Below are positions 8,742 to 18,020 of a DNA stretch of 64,000 nt, piece by piece (position 1 is the first letter of the stretch; each line of letters begins with the position of its first letter). This stretch comes from Verrucomicrobiota bacterium (GTDB taxonomy: Bacteria > Verrucomicrobiota > Verrucomicrobiia > Limisphaerales > PALSA-1396): NCBI GenBank assembly GCA_016200005.1, contig JACQFP010000048.1:1-64000 (forward strand), read 5' to 3'. Made by a program: the position numbers and the translations under genes. The notes below the pieces were generated by a model, which had not been told where the DNA came from, ran no database searches, and worked only from the letters and a program-made list of their open reading frames with translations.

Positions 8742-9539
8742 TCAATCTTCAAGATACCAAAACGAGTGCACGACGTTCCACGACTTATCAACCTGCCAAA
8801 GCTTCTTGAAGGGCACGCGCTCGACATGCCCATCCAGCAGCGTGACATTGGCGCCGTTGTTGTGGACCGTGGGCCGGGCGTTATTGAAAGCGATATTGTC
8901 TTCACCACCGCCACCGCTGTCCGGCACCTTGTCGTGATCGGCATCGCGCGTAAAATGAAAGCCGGGATCCACGGGATCGTAAATGTAATGATCGAAGGCA
9001 TCCATGAACATCATGGCATCGTCGGGTTTCTTGATGCGGGAAGCTTTCAGCGGCTGAATGTCCGCGCCGCCGTAGTAGAAGGGCCCACTCAGCGGATTTC
9101 CAGGATTGCCCATGTTGGCGCCGATCCAACTATTCCAATTTCCCCACGCTGTGGAGAACGGCGGCGTTCCCCTGCTGCCACCGGGGCACTTGCGTAGTTC
9201 GTTGGTGTAGGCATCGGTCGTGTTGAACAGTTGTCCCGCCTGCACCTGTTTGGCCACGTAAGGCGCAAGTTTCTGAAACCAAAACGGCGTCTTAAAATCG
9301 TAAACGTCAGCCATGAACGGAATGTTGTCGTCGTAGTCGCCCAGATACATGACCGTCGCGACGCCCCATTGTTTCATGTTGGAAGCGCACTTGATCGCCT
9401 GGGCCTTGGCCTTGGCTTTCGCCAAGGCGGGCAACAATAATCCCGCCAGGATCGCGATGATCGCGATGACCACCAACAGCTCGATCAAGGTGAAGCCACT
9501 CGTTTTCGCGTAGGATGTTGACGCCGCAAGTTTGCTCAT
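8742..9539 (-). CDS. Pseudopilin-like H-X9-DG protein
   Basis: This 265-residue protein starts at [15 protein letters not shown] and has the type IV pilin/type II pseudopilin N-terminus [25 protein letters not shown]. It is processed at G|F by prepilin peptidase, with E5 of the mature chain present. The C-terminus carries the prepilin-associated H-X9-DG signature ([12 protein letters not shown]) and ends SFWYLED. These proteins form the soluble or tip part of a pseudopilus-like assembly in PVC bacteria, and individual roles are unknown. It is closely related to the pseudopilins at 12815, 51426 and 52344. It heads the cassette with the TIM-barrel gene downstream. Confidence 0.9.
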   Translation of the reverse strand: MSKLAASTSYAKTSGFTLIELLVVIAIIAILAGLLLPALAKAKAKAQAIKCASNMKQWGVATVMYLGDYDDNIPFMADVYDFKTPFWFQKLAPYVAKQVQAGQLFNTTDAYTNELRKCPGGSRGTPPFSTAWGNWNSWIGANMGNPGNPLSGPFYYGGADIQPLKASRIKKPDDAMMFMDAFDHYIYDPVDPGFHFTRDADHDKVPDSGGGGEDNIAFNNARPTVHNNGANVTLLDGHVERVPFKKLWQVDKSWNVVHSFWYLED

Positions 9540-9592
9540 AAGAAGACCGGGTTTGTAACAATTCAAACGTACCAACTGCTTCCCGGATCCGT

Positions 9593-9650
9593 CTTGCTAA
9601 AAACGCCACAAAGCTGCCGTTTTTTCGCAAGCCTCACAGCATTGACGTTA
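9593..9650 (-). promoter_or_regulatory. Duplicated leader motif, copy I
   Basis: The sequence is nearly identical to 13689-13740, upstream of the other pseudopilin of this pair. On the minus strand it reads GCTGTGAGGC, then a core GAAAAAACGGCAG, then GGCGTTTTTAGCAAGACG. The core resembles GAAAAATGGTAGT of the nine shared elements, but the 21-bp upstream half-site is not recognisable. It may be a diverged version of the shared element. It lies about 75 bp before the start codon. Confidence 0.45.
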
Positions 9651-9745
9651 AACTGATAGTCGAAACGCGGAGTGTATTTGTTCATAGCTTCTCTGCCTTG
9701 CTTCACCAGCGCCTTCGGGAAAAGAGTCAAACATTCAGTATGTTC

Positions 9746-9799
9746 TCAGACTGATTTTTTCTGGAAACGCCGTTTTCTGTACTCGCTGGGAGAAACACT
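9746..9799 (-). pseudogene. 3'-end remnant of an AraC-family gene
   Basis: On the minus strand this stretch encodes VSPSEYRKRRFQKKSV and a stop. That is almost the exact C-terminus of the intact AraC gene at 13842-14774 (VSPSEYRKERLQKKSV). The following non-coding DNA down to the pseudopilin start is also about 85% identical to that behind the intact gene. Upstream the similarity stops, next to the 3' end of the lyase gene at 9824. This is a breakpoint scar from duplication of an AraC-end/leader/pseudopilin segment. Confidence 0.85.
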
Positions 9800-9823
9800 T
9801 AAGTAGTTGAATGATCGTCACGA

Positions 9824-12763
9824 TCAATTCTTCGACCGTTGCTCCTTGTACAGCCCATAATAGTACAGAATGTCCTGCATCTCCCAATAACGGATCAGGC
9901 TGAAGGCGCGGCCTTTGTGCCGTTCGTCCAGGATGCTCTCCTGCATCATCTGCCCACCCTTCTCCAGGAACGCCTTATCGCCCGTCAACTCATACCCCCA
10001 AAACAGGGGCATGATGTCCTGCATGGCGTAGCCGACCAGATAGACTTGCTGGAGTGGGTCGCCGTTCAGGATGAGCCCCGGTTCAGTGGGGGACATCCAG
10101 CTATACGCCATATTGTAGGCAATGTTCGCGCACGCGCGGCCGACGCGCTCATCGCCCGTGGCTCTCCAATAGTGCATGAGTCCCGCCGAAAGGATGGCGT
10201 TCATGCCGGGGATTCCACCGCGATACTGCCATGTGGCGGGCGTCTCGCTGAAAAAACTGCGGCGCGGCTTCAGGGTCTCAAGTGCAAACTCCGCCAGTCG
10301 CTTGCTGGCCTGCAAATACTTTTCATCGTATGTGTTCTCGTAGGCGATGGTCGAACTTCGCAAGGGCCAGCCGACACCCCTGCCCGAGCCCCCTCCCACA
10401 CCCATTTTCGTCGCGTGAAGCCAATCCGCGATGCCGATCGCCGCCTCCCGTGCATCCGGGTCGCCCGTCAGGTAGTGCAGGATGTACAGCCCCGCAAGTG
10501 GCGCATTGAGCGCGTAAGGTTCATAGCCCGTGTGATACGCCGCAATGCCATAGCTGGCTCCGATATACGCTGGATCCGAGTGGTAGTGGCAGATGTCGAT
10601 GTCCATGAAGTGCCGTTGATAGGCTTCGGCGTAGTCGAAGCAGGCGCGTCGCCCCGCCAGCAGGGCGAGGATGTAGGCGCCGTAGTCCCTCTCCTGGTAC
10701 ATATTCATCCAGGTGCCGCGGTACGCGTCGTAGATGGAGTCGGAGTAGCTATCTGGCCAATTGCGCAGCCCGTTGGGGACGGTACAGACGAGGGGTGGGG
10801 TATATCGCTCGACCATCCACTTGTGGAGTTCGGGAAATGTCTCGGGCGTCAACGCGGCTCCCCGACCAAAGGCCTGATGCTCGGCATACCATTGGGGGGA
10901 GATGAGAATAGGCGGCGACTCGAACGTTTGGAAGGTTGCCTGAATTTGCGGTTGATTGGCGGTGCCCTTGTGGAAGTAGAGGAGAAGTTCATGCCGTTTG
11001 GCTTCGCCTCGGGTCATGACATACTGCTCATACTCAACGGTGCGAGTAAAGAGATCAAAGACCACCTGCCCGCCTTCGCCTGCCGACATCCGCTTGGGAT
11101 ATTGCTGGGCGAAATGCCGGACCTGCCCGGAAATGCCGTGTGCCGGTGTCTGCAAGGTGATCGGGCCTTGCCAGTGCACGCCATTGGTTCTTTGAGCATC
11201 GTTGCCCTCGAAGATTTCGTAAGCGTCATGCCGACGCTGTCGGACGAGCAGTCTCCCCGTTTCCGCCGAGGCCGTTGCCAACTTTTGATCGCCCAGGGCC
11301 GCTTCGCCATCCACGAGTGGCGTTCGCAGACGCAACAGGAACTCCTCAACGAGTTGGGCAGGAACATCGACCTCGTTGAAGATGCGGAAGAATATTCGCA
11401 CGTAGGGCTTGCCTCGGTAGGCATGGATGCGGCAGGTGAAACGACCAAAGACCTTATTCCCATCCTTCAAACGTCCCGCACAGCGGATGGTTACGCGTTC
11501 AGGGCCAGCCGTCTCAACCGCGATTTCTTCGTTGACCGCGAGAAAACGGGTATGCACCCAGCCATCCCGCGCCACAACCTCACCGGTCATTTCTTTTCCC
11601 AGTGGTGCTTCCTCTCCGGCTAACGTGACGTTCTCTACCAACCGACGGGAGCCTTTATTTACCATGAAGCGCAGCCCTCCGGTGTCCACCGTGATGGCCC
11701 CCTCCGTTTGGTGGACTGTCAGTCCGGCTTCTGCCGGCGTGGGGGAGATCTGGGTGCCGTAAGTGATCGTGCAGGTTTGGTTGGCAGATTTTCCCGAGGC
11801 CAAAAAATCCAGGAGGAGCCAGTGGATGCTGCCATCGGGCCACTTGTGTTGCACCGTCGTTTGCAGGGGTACGGGATTGCCGATGAAATCAGTGAGCCTG
11901 ACGTGCTCTTTGTGAAAAAGCTCCCCCTGACCGAACGGGATGCCCCAAGTGACCGGATACCCGTCCTCCGGCAGACCGTTTGGGCAGTCGAGCGTGAGGT
12001 GACCTTCAGCCATCGTGACCGGTTCAGCGGCTTTCAAGCTGATTGGGTAGAGTTGAACGTCTCGCCGGGAAGGATTGCCCTCCCACGGCACAGGCGCCCC
12101 AGCGCTCAACGCGACATCTCCCCAAAAAACCCGCGTATAGAGCTTCTTCTCCGCATTCGGATCGCCGAGCCCTTCCCAACTCAAGACGCCCAGGTGAAAC
12201 TCGTCGCCCGGCAGTTTGGTCGCCGACCCAACCTTATCGAGTACCCGCAAGGTCAGCGTGAACGTCCCCCCGGGCGCAACGCGCTGGCTCACATCCGCGC
12301 TAAAATAACCAAAGTCTTCGGAATCGCCGATGTCTTGTTCCCAAACCACCCGGCCGTCAATCAACACTTGTTTGAAACGATGACCGACGAAGTTGTGGCA
12401 GGTGGCAAAGTTGAATGTCCACTTTGGGCTAACCTCCTTCCACCCCTCGGACACGTACGTGTCGTTGGCGTAGAGGCTTAAGAAGATCGGCCCCTGCCAG
12501 TCCGCCGGGACCGTGACCTTCGCGCTCAGAGACGCAAAATCTCCATCCTGCGAGATGTCCCAGGGATGATAGATCTGCCGGAGCGCCCGCGGGTGCTCGA
12601 CCAGCAGATATTTGCCCTTCGACGAGAAGGTCCATTTGACCTGGTCAAAGCCCAGACTCAAGACATTCTTGGGAGAATCTACTGCTCCTCCTTCATGCGC
12701 GAAGCAGAGTGTCAGCAAAAAAACTACTGATAGGAATTTGCTTTTTGACGCCGCGCAGTTCAT
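9824..12763 (-). CDS. Secreted PL26/YetA-like exo-rhamnogalacturonan lyase
   Basis: This 979-residue protein has a signal peptide ending near CFAHEGGA. Residues about 30-230 form an extra N-terminal beta region. From about 240 comes the PcRGLX/YetA-type RIFT barrel (DGYPVTWGIPFGQGELF, then VPLQTTVQHKWPDGSIHWLLLDF). A central beta-sandwich follows, then from about 640 an alpha/alpha toroid rich in W and Y (YDAYRGTWMNMYQERDYGAYILA). This order is that of PL26 exo-rhamnogalacturonan lyases and Bacillus YetA. It probably degrades rhamnogalacturonan I or a similar uronate polymer outside the cytoplasm. The family assignment is from motif recall. The gene follows a pseudopilin by 51 bp, so they are likely one transcript. 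Confidence 0.75.
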   Translation of the reverse strand: MNCAASKSKFLSVVFLLTLCFAHEGGAVDSPKNVLSLGFDQVKWTFSSKGKYLLVEHPRALRQIYHPWDISQDGDFASLSAKVTVPADWQGPIFLSLYANDTYVSEGWKEVSPKWTFNFATCHNFVGHRFKQVLIDGRVVWEQDIGDSEDFGYFSADVSQRVAPGGTFTLTLRVLDKVGSATKLPGDEFHLGVLSWEGLGDPNAEKKLYTRVFWGDVALSAGAPVPWEGNPSRRDVQLYPISLKAAEPVTMAEGHLTLDCPNGLPEDGYPVTWGIPFGQGELFHKEHVRLTDFIGNPVPLQTTVQHKWPDGSIHWLLLDFLASGKSANQTCTITYGTQISPTPAEAGLTVHQTEGAITVDTGGLRFMVNKGSRRLVENVTLAGEEAPLGKEMTGEVVARDGWVHTRFLAVNEEIAVETAGPERVTIRCAGRLKDGNKVFGRFTCRIHAYRGKPYVRIFFRIFNEVDVPAQLVEEFLLRLRTPLVDGEAALGDQKLATASAETGRLLVRQRRHDAYEIFEGNDAQRTNGVHWQGPITLQTPAHGISGQVRHFAQQYPKRMSAGEGGQVVFDLFTRTVEYEQYVMTRGEAKRHELLLYFHKGTANQPQIQATFQTFESPPILISPQWYAEHQAFGRGAALTPETFPELHKWMVERYTPPLVCTVPNGLRNWPDSYSDSIYDAYRGTWMNMYQERDYGAYILALLAGRRACFDYAEAYQRHFMDIDICHYHSDPAYIGASYGIAAYHTGYEPYALNAPLAGLYILHYLTGDPDAREAAIGIADWLHATKMGVGGGSGRGVGWPLRSSTIAYENTYDEKYLQASKRLAEFALETLKPRRSFFSETPATWQYRGGIPGMNAILSAGLMHYWRATGDERVGRACANIAYNMAYSWMSPTEPGLILNGDPLQQVYLVGYAMQDIMPLFWGYELTGDKAFLEKGGQMMQESILDERHKGRAFSLIRYWEMQDILYYYGLYKEQRSKN

Positions 12764-12814
12764 TTACAAGAGGGTTTCGTACGGCCTTGCGATGAAAAGA
12801 CAGGCACTGGTGGC

Positions 12815-13630
<816 letters not shown>

Positions 13631-13688
13631 AAGGTGTGCCCGAGATTCAAATAAAAACTTTAATCTACCCACCTCTTCCAAGTTCCGT

Positions 13689-13740
13689 CTTGCTAAAAAC
13701 GCCGCAAACCTGCCGTTTTTTCACGAGCCTCACAGCATTG
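13689..13740 (-). promoter_or_regulatory. Duplicated leader motif, copy J
   Basis: This is the counterpart of 9593-9650, with the core GAAAAAACGGCAG on the minus strand about 79 bp before the pseudopilin start. The two leaders stay about 85% identical up to the AraC 3' end. Since it lies just behind the AraC gene, it is a candidate target for that regulator. This is inference. Confidence 0.45.
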
Positions 13741-13841
13741 ACTTTAAACTGACAGTTGAAACGTGGAGTGCATTTGCTCATAGCTTCTGTTCCTTGCCTC
13801 ACCAGTTCCTTCCGGAAAAGAGTCAAACCTTCGGCATGTTA

Positions 13842-14774
13842 TCAGACTGATTTTTTCTGGAGGCGCTCTTTTCTGTACTCGCTGGGAGAAACACCCATGA
13901 AAGAGCGAAAGATCGCGTTGAAGTGGCTGACGCTTTCGAAGCCCGTGGCAAAGGCCGCTTCGGTGATATTGGTGCGGGATTCGCTCAGTAGCGCGATGGC
14001 CCGGTGGATGCGATAGCCCTGCAAGTATTTCACCCAGGAAACACCCAGTGCGTTCTGGAACAAGATTTTCATCCGTGACTCACTCATTCCCGCCGCGCGC
14101 GCCATGTCTTGCGCATAGATCGGTTTAGTGTAGTTTTCGCCCACATACTGGAGGCTTTTACTGATGCGACGCCAGTCCACCTCCAATGACGCGTCGTTGA
14201 CCTTTCGTCCAATGCGCTCCTCCCAGCGCAACAATTCCACCAATTGTTCCACCAAGATGGTGCGCAATCTCATTTCCCGACCAAACCAATTGTTTTCAAA
14301 CTCCGCGACAGCTTCCTTGAAAAGCTGAGTCAGCTTGCGTCGAAGCACGGGCGGAGTCCGCACCAGGCGGTCTTTGAGGGATTGCTGCGCTGCAAATCGA
14401 TGAAGGATTGCCGGACCAGCGCTTTGTGGCCCCAAATCGATCATTACGCTCGGCAGGAAGTAAATCGCGACGAACGTGGCCGGATATTTTGTTATTCGGA
14501 CCCAGTGTGGAACGCCTGGTCCAACGATGAACAAGTCACCGGCGATGCGCTCCGTTTGTTCGCGTTCAACGAAGGCAATGGTTCTCCCTTCTAAAAGAAT
14601 GCTAAACTCAAAATAGGGATGCCACTCCGGATATGGTAAGGCCGGCCCTGAAAGATTCCTTCCGTGGCGCACCCAAACAGGAAACAACTCGCTCAATGGC
14701 TGGCGCGACTCTTTCACTTCGGACAACCAGGAAAGCTCAGGTAAATTGGTGGATTGGGATTTAACCTTCCTCAT
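13842..14774 (-). CDS. AraC-family transcriptional regulator with cupin domain
   Basis: This 310-residue protein has an N-terminal cupin-like sensor domain (about 40-130, with GRTIAFVEREQ and GDLFIVGPGVPHWV). The C-terminal AraC-type double helix-turn-helix lies at about 210-305 (YAQDMARAAGMSESRMKILF, then ITEAAFATGFESVSHFNAIF and the hallmark MGVSPSEYRKER). Such regulators usually sense a sugar and bind direct repeats near promoters. It lies immediately upstream of a pseudopilin/PL26 lyase unit on the same strand. It is a paralogue of the regulator at 50426-51358. Confidence 0.92.
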   Translation of the reverse strand: MRKVKSQSTNLPELSWLSEVKESRQPLSELFPVWVRHGRNLSGPALPYPEWHPYFEFSILLEGRTIAFVEREQTERIAGDLFIVGPGVPHWVRITKYPATFVAIYFLPSVMIDLGPQSAGPAILHRFAAQQSLKDRLVRTPPVLRRKLTQLFKEAVAEFENNWFGREMRLRTILVEQLVELLRWEERIGRKVNDASLEVDWRRISKSLQYVGENYTKPIYAQDMARAAGMSESRMKILFQNALGVSWVKYLQGYRIHRAIALLSESRTNITEAAFATGFESVSHFNAIFRSFMGVSPSEYRKERLQKKSV

Positions 14775-15266
14775 ACGTTTTATGACTGGGAGAATTCAAT
14801 TCGAAACAAACAGCAGTCGTCGCCCCGACACCTCTTGGTCCGTTCAAGGCCAACAGGACGACCGCTGTGGTGCGCCAAGCGGGGACGGTCAAGGTTTTTC
14901 TTTTCGTTTTCGATGCGGTACTTATTTAACAGTTTACATCGGGCTTTTAAGGAGGGAAAGATTAAAATTGCCTAAGCGCAGGAGGTTAAAGCGTCTCCCC
15001 TGCGTATCCAGGATCTGGGAAGAATTTGTTTTTTGACTGTTTGCATTTAAAGCGCAAATGAAGCGCACGCGGTAGCCGCACTGCGTGCCGACTGGCACTC
15101 CGCGACCGCAGCGGGTTTGCTGGTGAGGCAGGCACTCGTTGTTGTTCGGGCGGGCGAAAATGCCGAGCTCACAAAAACCCTGTCCAAGCAAGTCCAGGCG
15201 GGACCTGGTGACGGACTGCGCGATCGGATGCAATCCGGCGCCGATTGGTTCACCATCAAGTTTCGA
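14775..15266. other. Intergenic region, no gene recognised
   Basis: This stretch of about 490 bp separates the AraC start from the esterase end. Short open frames occur but show no family features. It holds one copy (15021-15037) of a short repeated motif, AGAATTTGTTTTTTGAC, found six times in the window. No terminator or RNA gene was recognised. Confidence 0.5.
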
Positions 15267-16394
15267 TCACGGCAGCGTCGCCTCGAACAGCTTGTACGCG
15301 GCTTGTCGCATCTCCAACGGGAAGTCATGAGTGCAATCCGGGTGTTCCACGCGCAGCCGTTCGGGATGACCGTATAGTTTATAGATCTGGCTGGCGGCGG
15401 CGGCGATACGGTCAACACTGGCCGCTTGAAAATTGTGGTCCTTCAGCGGAGCGATGATCAGCACATGCCGCGGAGCCAAAGCGCCGATCAGTTCGTAAAA
15501 ATCGTACGGAATTGTTTCCAGTTTGCCGCGATAGCCGGCCAAGCGGGGCATGTACAATGTCTGCGTCCAGCCTTTGCCTGGCATCCACACCTTCTCGTCG
15601 CCGCTCATGTAATCGAGGTACGAATCGAGACCGCAACTGGAGACCACTGCCTGAATCCGATCATCGAACACGCTGGTATAGACCGCGTTGTGTCCCCCCA
15701 GCGAATGGCCGATGGCTCCGAAGCTTCCTTTCTTGACGTACGGCAGCGATTCCAACAGGTCGAGACCGCGGATGTTGTCCCAGACCGCCTTCAACGTGCC
15801 GCTCTCCCAGCCCAAGGCTTTGAGGTCCGGCTGATATTTCGCCAAAAGCGGATAGCTGGGTGCGAGCGTGACAAATCCCCGCTCGGCCAGTTCGGCGGCG
15901 TACGGTCGGTGCGGAGGATTTCCCAGCCCGACGACTCTGCCGTTACCGACGATGTTGTCTGATCCCTGCAGGCAGACGATGGCAGCGACTGGCTTGGCGT
16001 CCGCCTTGAGCAATGGTTTGGGAACCAACAGGTACGCCGGCACACGGGAACCGGGTTCCGAGGCGTAAGTGATCAGGCGACGCACGTACGTTCCGCAATC
16101 GACATCTTCCTGCACCTTCATCTCGATCGAACAGCGCTTTTCTGGGCCTGGCAGCTGACCCATGACTGTCTGCATCCCGGCCTTGATCTCGGCCCGGCGC
16201 TTCTGCCAATCGGCTGAAGTCCTCACCGGGAGCGACTCGTTCTTGTCACCGCGATAGACCAGGAGATCGTCCCGCGGCAACCGCGGCGTCGGTATCTTGT
16301 TGCCCGTGATCGAGGGCTCGCCGGCGAACAGCGGCACCCACATTGCGCCGCTCGGAATTGCCAGAGTGCCGAGCGTCAGAAGAAATCGAAGCAT
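15267..16394 (-). CDS. Secreted alpha/beta hydrolase (acetyl-esterase/DLH type)
   Basis: This 375-residue protein starts at MLRFLLTLGTLAIPSG, a signal peptide. The frame stays open upstream to 16559, but that part is poor in domain features. The alpha/beta-hydrolase core shows the nucleophile elbow GHSLGG with S231, the acid in APLKDHNF and the histidine in DCTHDFP. The closest types are the plant-cell-wall esterase and dienelactone hydrolase groups that remove acyl groups from polysaccharides. It stands alone on the minus strand and diverges from the gene at 16798. Confidence 0.82.
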   Translation of the reverse strand: MLRFLLTLGTLAIPSGAMWVPLFAGEPSITGNKIPTPRLPRDDLLVYRGDKNESLPVRTSADWQKRRAEIKAGMQTVMGQLPGPEKRCSIEMKVQEDVDCGTYVRRLITYASEPGSRVPAYLLVPKPLLKADAKPVAAIVCLQGSDNIVGNGRVVGLGNPPHRPYAAELAERGFVTLAPSYPLLAKYQPDLKALGWESGTLKAVWDNIRGLDLLESLPYVKKGSFGAIGHSLGGHNAVYTSVFDDRIQAVVSSCGLDSYLDYMSGDEKVWMPGKGWTQTLYMPRLAGYRGKLETIPYDFYELIGALAPRHVLIIAPLKDHNFQAASVDRIAAAASQIYKLYGHPERLRVEHPDCTHDFPLEMRQAAYKLFEATLP

Positions 16395-16797
16395 GGAAAA
16401 TCCGCAATTGGAGAGTGATTGAAAGGAATTTGTTTTTTTAACGCTGAGCGGTTTCGCGAAGAATTGCTTTTCGTCCGCGGGCATGCGATCAGCCTTAACC
16501 TGGCCTTTTCCGATGTCAATCGTCAACTCCTGGCAGGGATTTGTTTTTTGGTCCGACATTTTGTCCGCTGCGCAGGAATAATTTCACAACTACTTAGAAA
16601 ACCGCAAGGGTTTGGTCGGAAAAAGGTAGTCGCGATTACGCCCGGGATTACCCTCTGTACCACACGTGCAAGATCCGGTTGCCGGCTTTATGCTTTTGCG
16701 AGGTGCTTGTGCCATCAATACGCGGGCTTGACTCTCGCTTGGTTCGCCGGCAGACATCCGCTTTCTGTGATGTGATCGAGCAACGCTAAGCAGTATC
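16395..16797. other. Divergent intergenic region with repeated short motif
   Basis: This is the promoter region between the esterase (minus) and the transglutaminase-like gene (plus). It contains two copies of the six-fold motif, at 16425-16443 (GGAATTTGTTTTTTTAACG) and 16536-16553 (GGGATTTGTTTTTTGGTC), and a weaker one near 16457. The esterase frame stays open through it. A translated N-terminal extension cannot be excluded but looks unlikely because the signal peptide lies at 16394. Confidence 0.45.
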
Positions 16798-17991
16798 ATG
16801 CATTACAACCGACGTGAGTTCATCCAAACCGGCCTGCTCGCGGCCGCGGCCTCCTCGCTTCCCTCCCCGCCGCACAAGGAAAAGCCCATGCCCCGCTACA
16901 ACTTCTCCTGGGACCGGCGTGCCCATGTCCGGCTGTCGAGCCGCCAACTGCCGCGCGCGCAGTCCTGCTTCTTTGACATGCCCCCATGGACGCCGCCCAG
17001 CTCCAACCACGAGGGGCCGGTCTCGTACTACGATCCGGAGCGTTTACGCCGTGCACGAATACGCCTCGCTGGGCTGGATCGGAAAGCTTACTTTCGCAAC
17101 CTCCTCGACCATGTCCTGAAGGACACGCGCACTGACAAGGAGCGCGTCATGGCAATTTGCAGATTTGTGGGCAGCGCGATCTACTTCAACCCCGTCCAGC
17201 AGCCGGTCGAGCCGCCATCAAACAACGGCGGTCCTGGCGGGGATCACGCGGTCAACGGCTGCATGGATCCGGTTGAATTGCTGGAACTGCACGACGGGCG
17301 TTGCGGTCAGCTCGTTGCCGTGACACTGGCGCTTTTTGGAGCGGCCGGAATTGAGGGACGCAATGTCCAACTCGACCACCATGTTTCGTGCGAGGCGAAG
17401 TACGACGGCGGTTGGCATTTGGCCGACGCACTGATGTTCGGCGCGAACCAACCGCACCGCAACGGGGTCGTCCTCTCCGGGAAAGAGATTCGCGCCGAAC
17501 CTTACTTCCTCGACTCCTTTCCTGTTTCTAATCTCGTCGGCACATTGGAGGAGTACTTCACCGCCGACGGGTTCCGTTGCCTGGGCTACGCCGTGGGCGA
17601 GTGGGGTTCAAGCCTCATGCCCTACAGCTCCTGGTATTGGGGCGCGCCGCTAGATAACCCGCCGACCCTGCCCTACCCGCTCGTGACGCAGCGAATGGGC
17701 GGTCAGCGCGTGCGTTTGAACTGGGCGCCTTCCTTCAAGGCCGGATCAGGGGAGATCGATTATCGTATCACTATTTTTGCCGACCGTGACTGCAAGCGGA
17801 TGCTTCACCAAGCCGTCACGAAGATCAACCATCTCGAATGGGAGGTCCCGCAGCAGAACACGATGTACTACTTCGAGGCTCAAGCGATGGATGACCACCG
17901 CCGATTCAATCCAGATACATGGTATCCGGCCGTACGCAACAATTTCCTGCTCGTGCCTCGGGAGCAGTACGGCTGGTACGGAGTGGTTTAG
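16798..17991 (+). CDS. Tat-exported transglutaminase-like protein
   Basis: This 397-residue protein begins with a twin-arginine type signal (NRREFIQTGLLAAAASSLP). The core has the transglutaminase/papain-like triad: C169 in DGRCGQ, H194 or H195 in DHHVSC, and D210 in WHLADALMF. A C-terminal fibronectin-like beta domain follows at about 300-390. Bacterial members may cleave or cross-link peptides, and some act on glycans. The next gene starts 29 bp downstream and shares the IQTGLLAA-type leader, so the two form an operon. Confidence 0.75.
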   Translation: MHYNRREFIQTGLLAAAASSLPSPPHKEKPMPRYNFSWDRRAHVRLSSRQLPRAQSCFFDMPPWTPPSSNHEGPVSYYDPERLRRARIRLAGLDRKAYFRNLLDHVLKDTRTDKERVMAICRFVGSAIYFNPVQQPVEPPSNNGGPGGDHAVNGCMDPVELLELHDGRCGQLVAVTLALFGAAGIEGRNVQLDHHVSCEAKYDGGWHLADALMFGANQPHRNGVVLSGKEIRAEPYFLDSFPVSNLVGTLEEYFTADGFRCLGYAVGEWGSSLMPYSSWYWGAPLDNPPTLPYPLVTQRMGGQRVRLNWAPSFKAGSGEIDYRITIFADRDCKRMLHQAVTKINHLEWEVPQQNTMYYFEAQAMDDHRRFNPDTWYPAVRNNFLLVPREQYGWYGVV

Positions 17992-18020
17992 CAATCACAG
18001 GTAATAGTCTAATAGTCTTT

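Noticed and set aside
9839-11623. Long plus-strand open frame of 594 codons
   Set aside because: It lies entirely opposite the PL26-like lyase, which has recognisable domains. It shows no start signal or domain.
15030-15240. Possible transposon remnant before the esterase
   Set aside because: No transposase motif or inverted ends could be found. The open frames on both strands lack family features.
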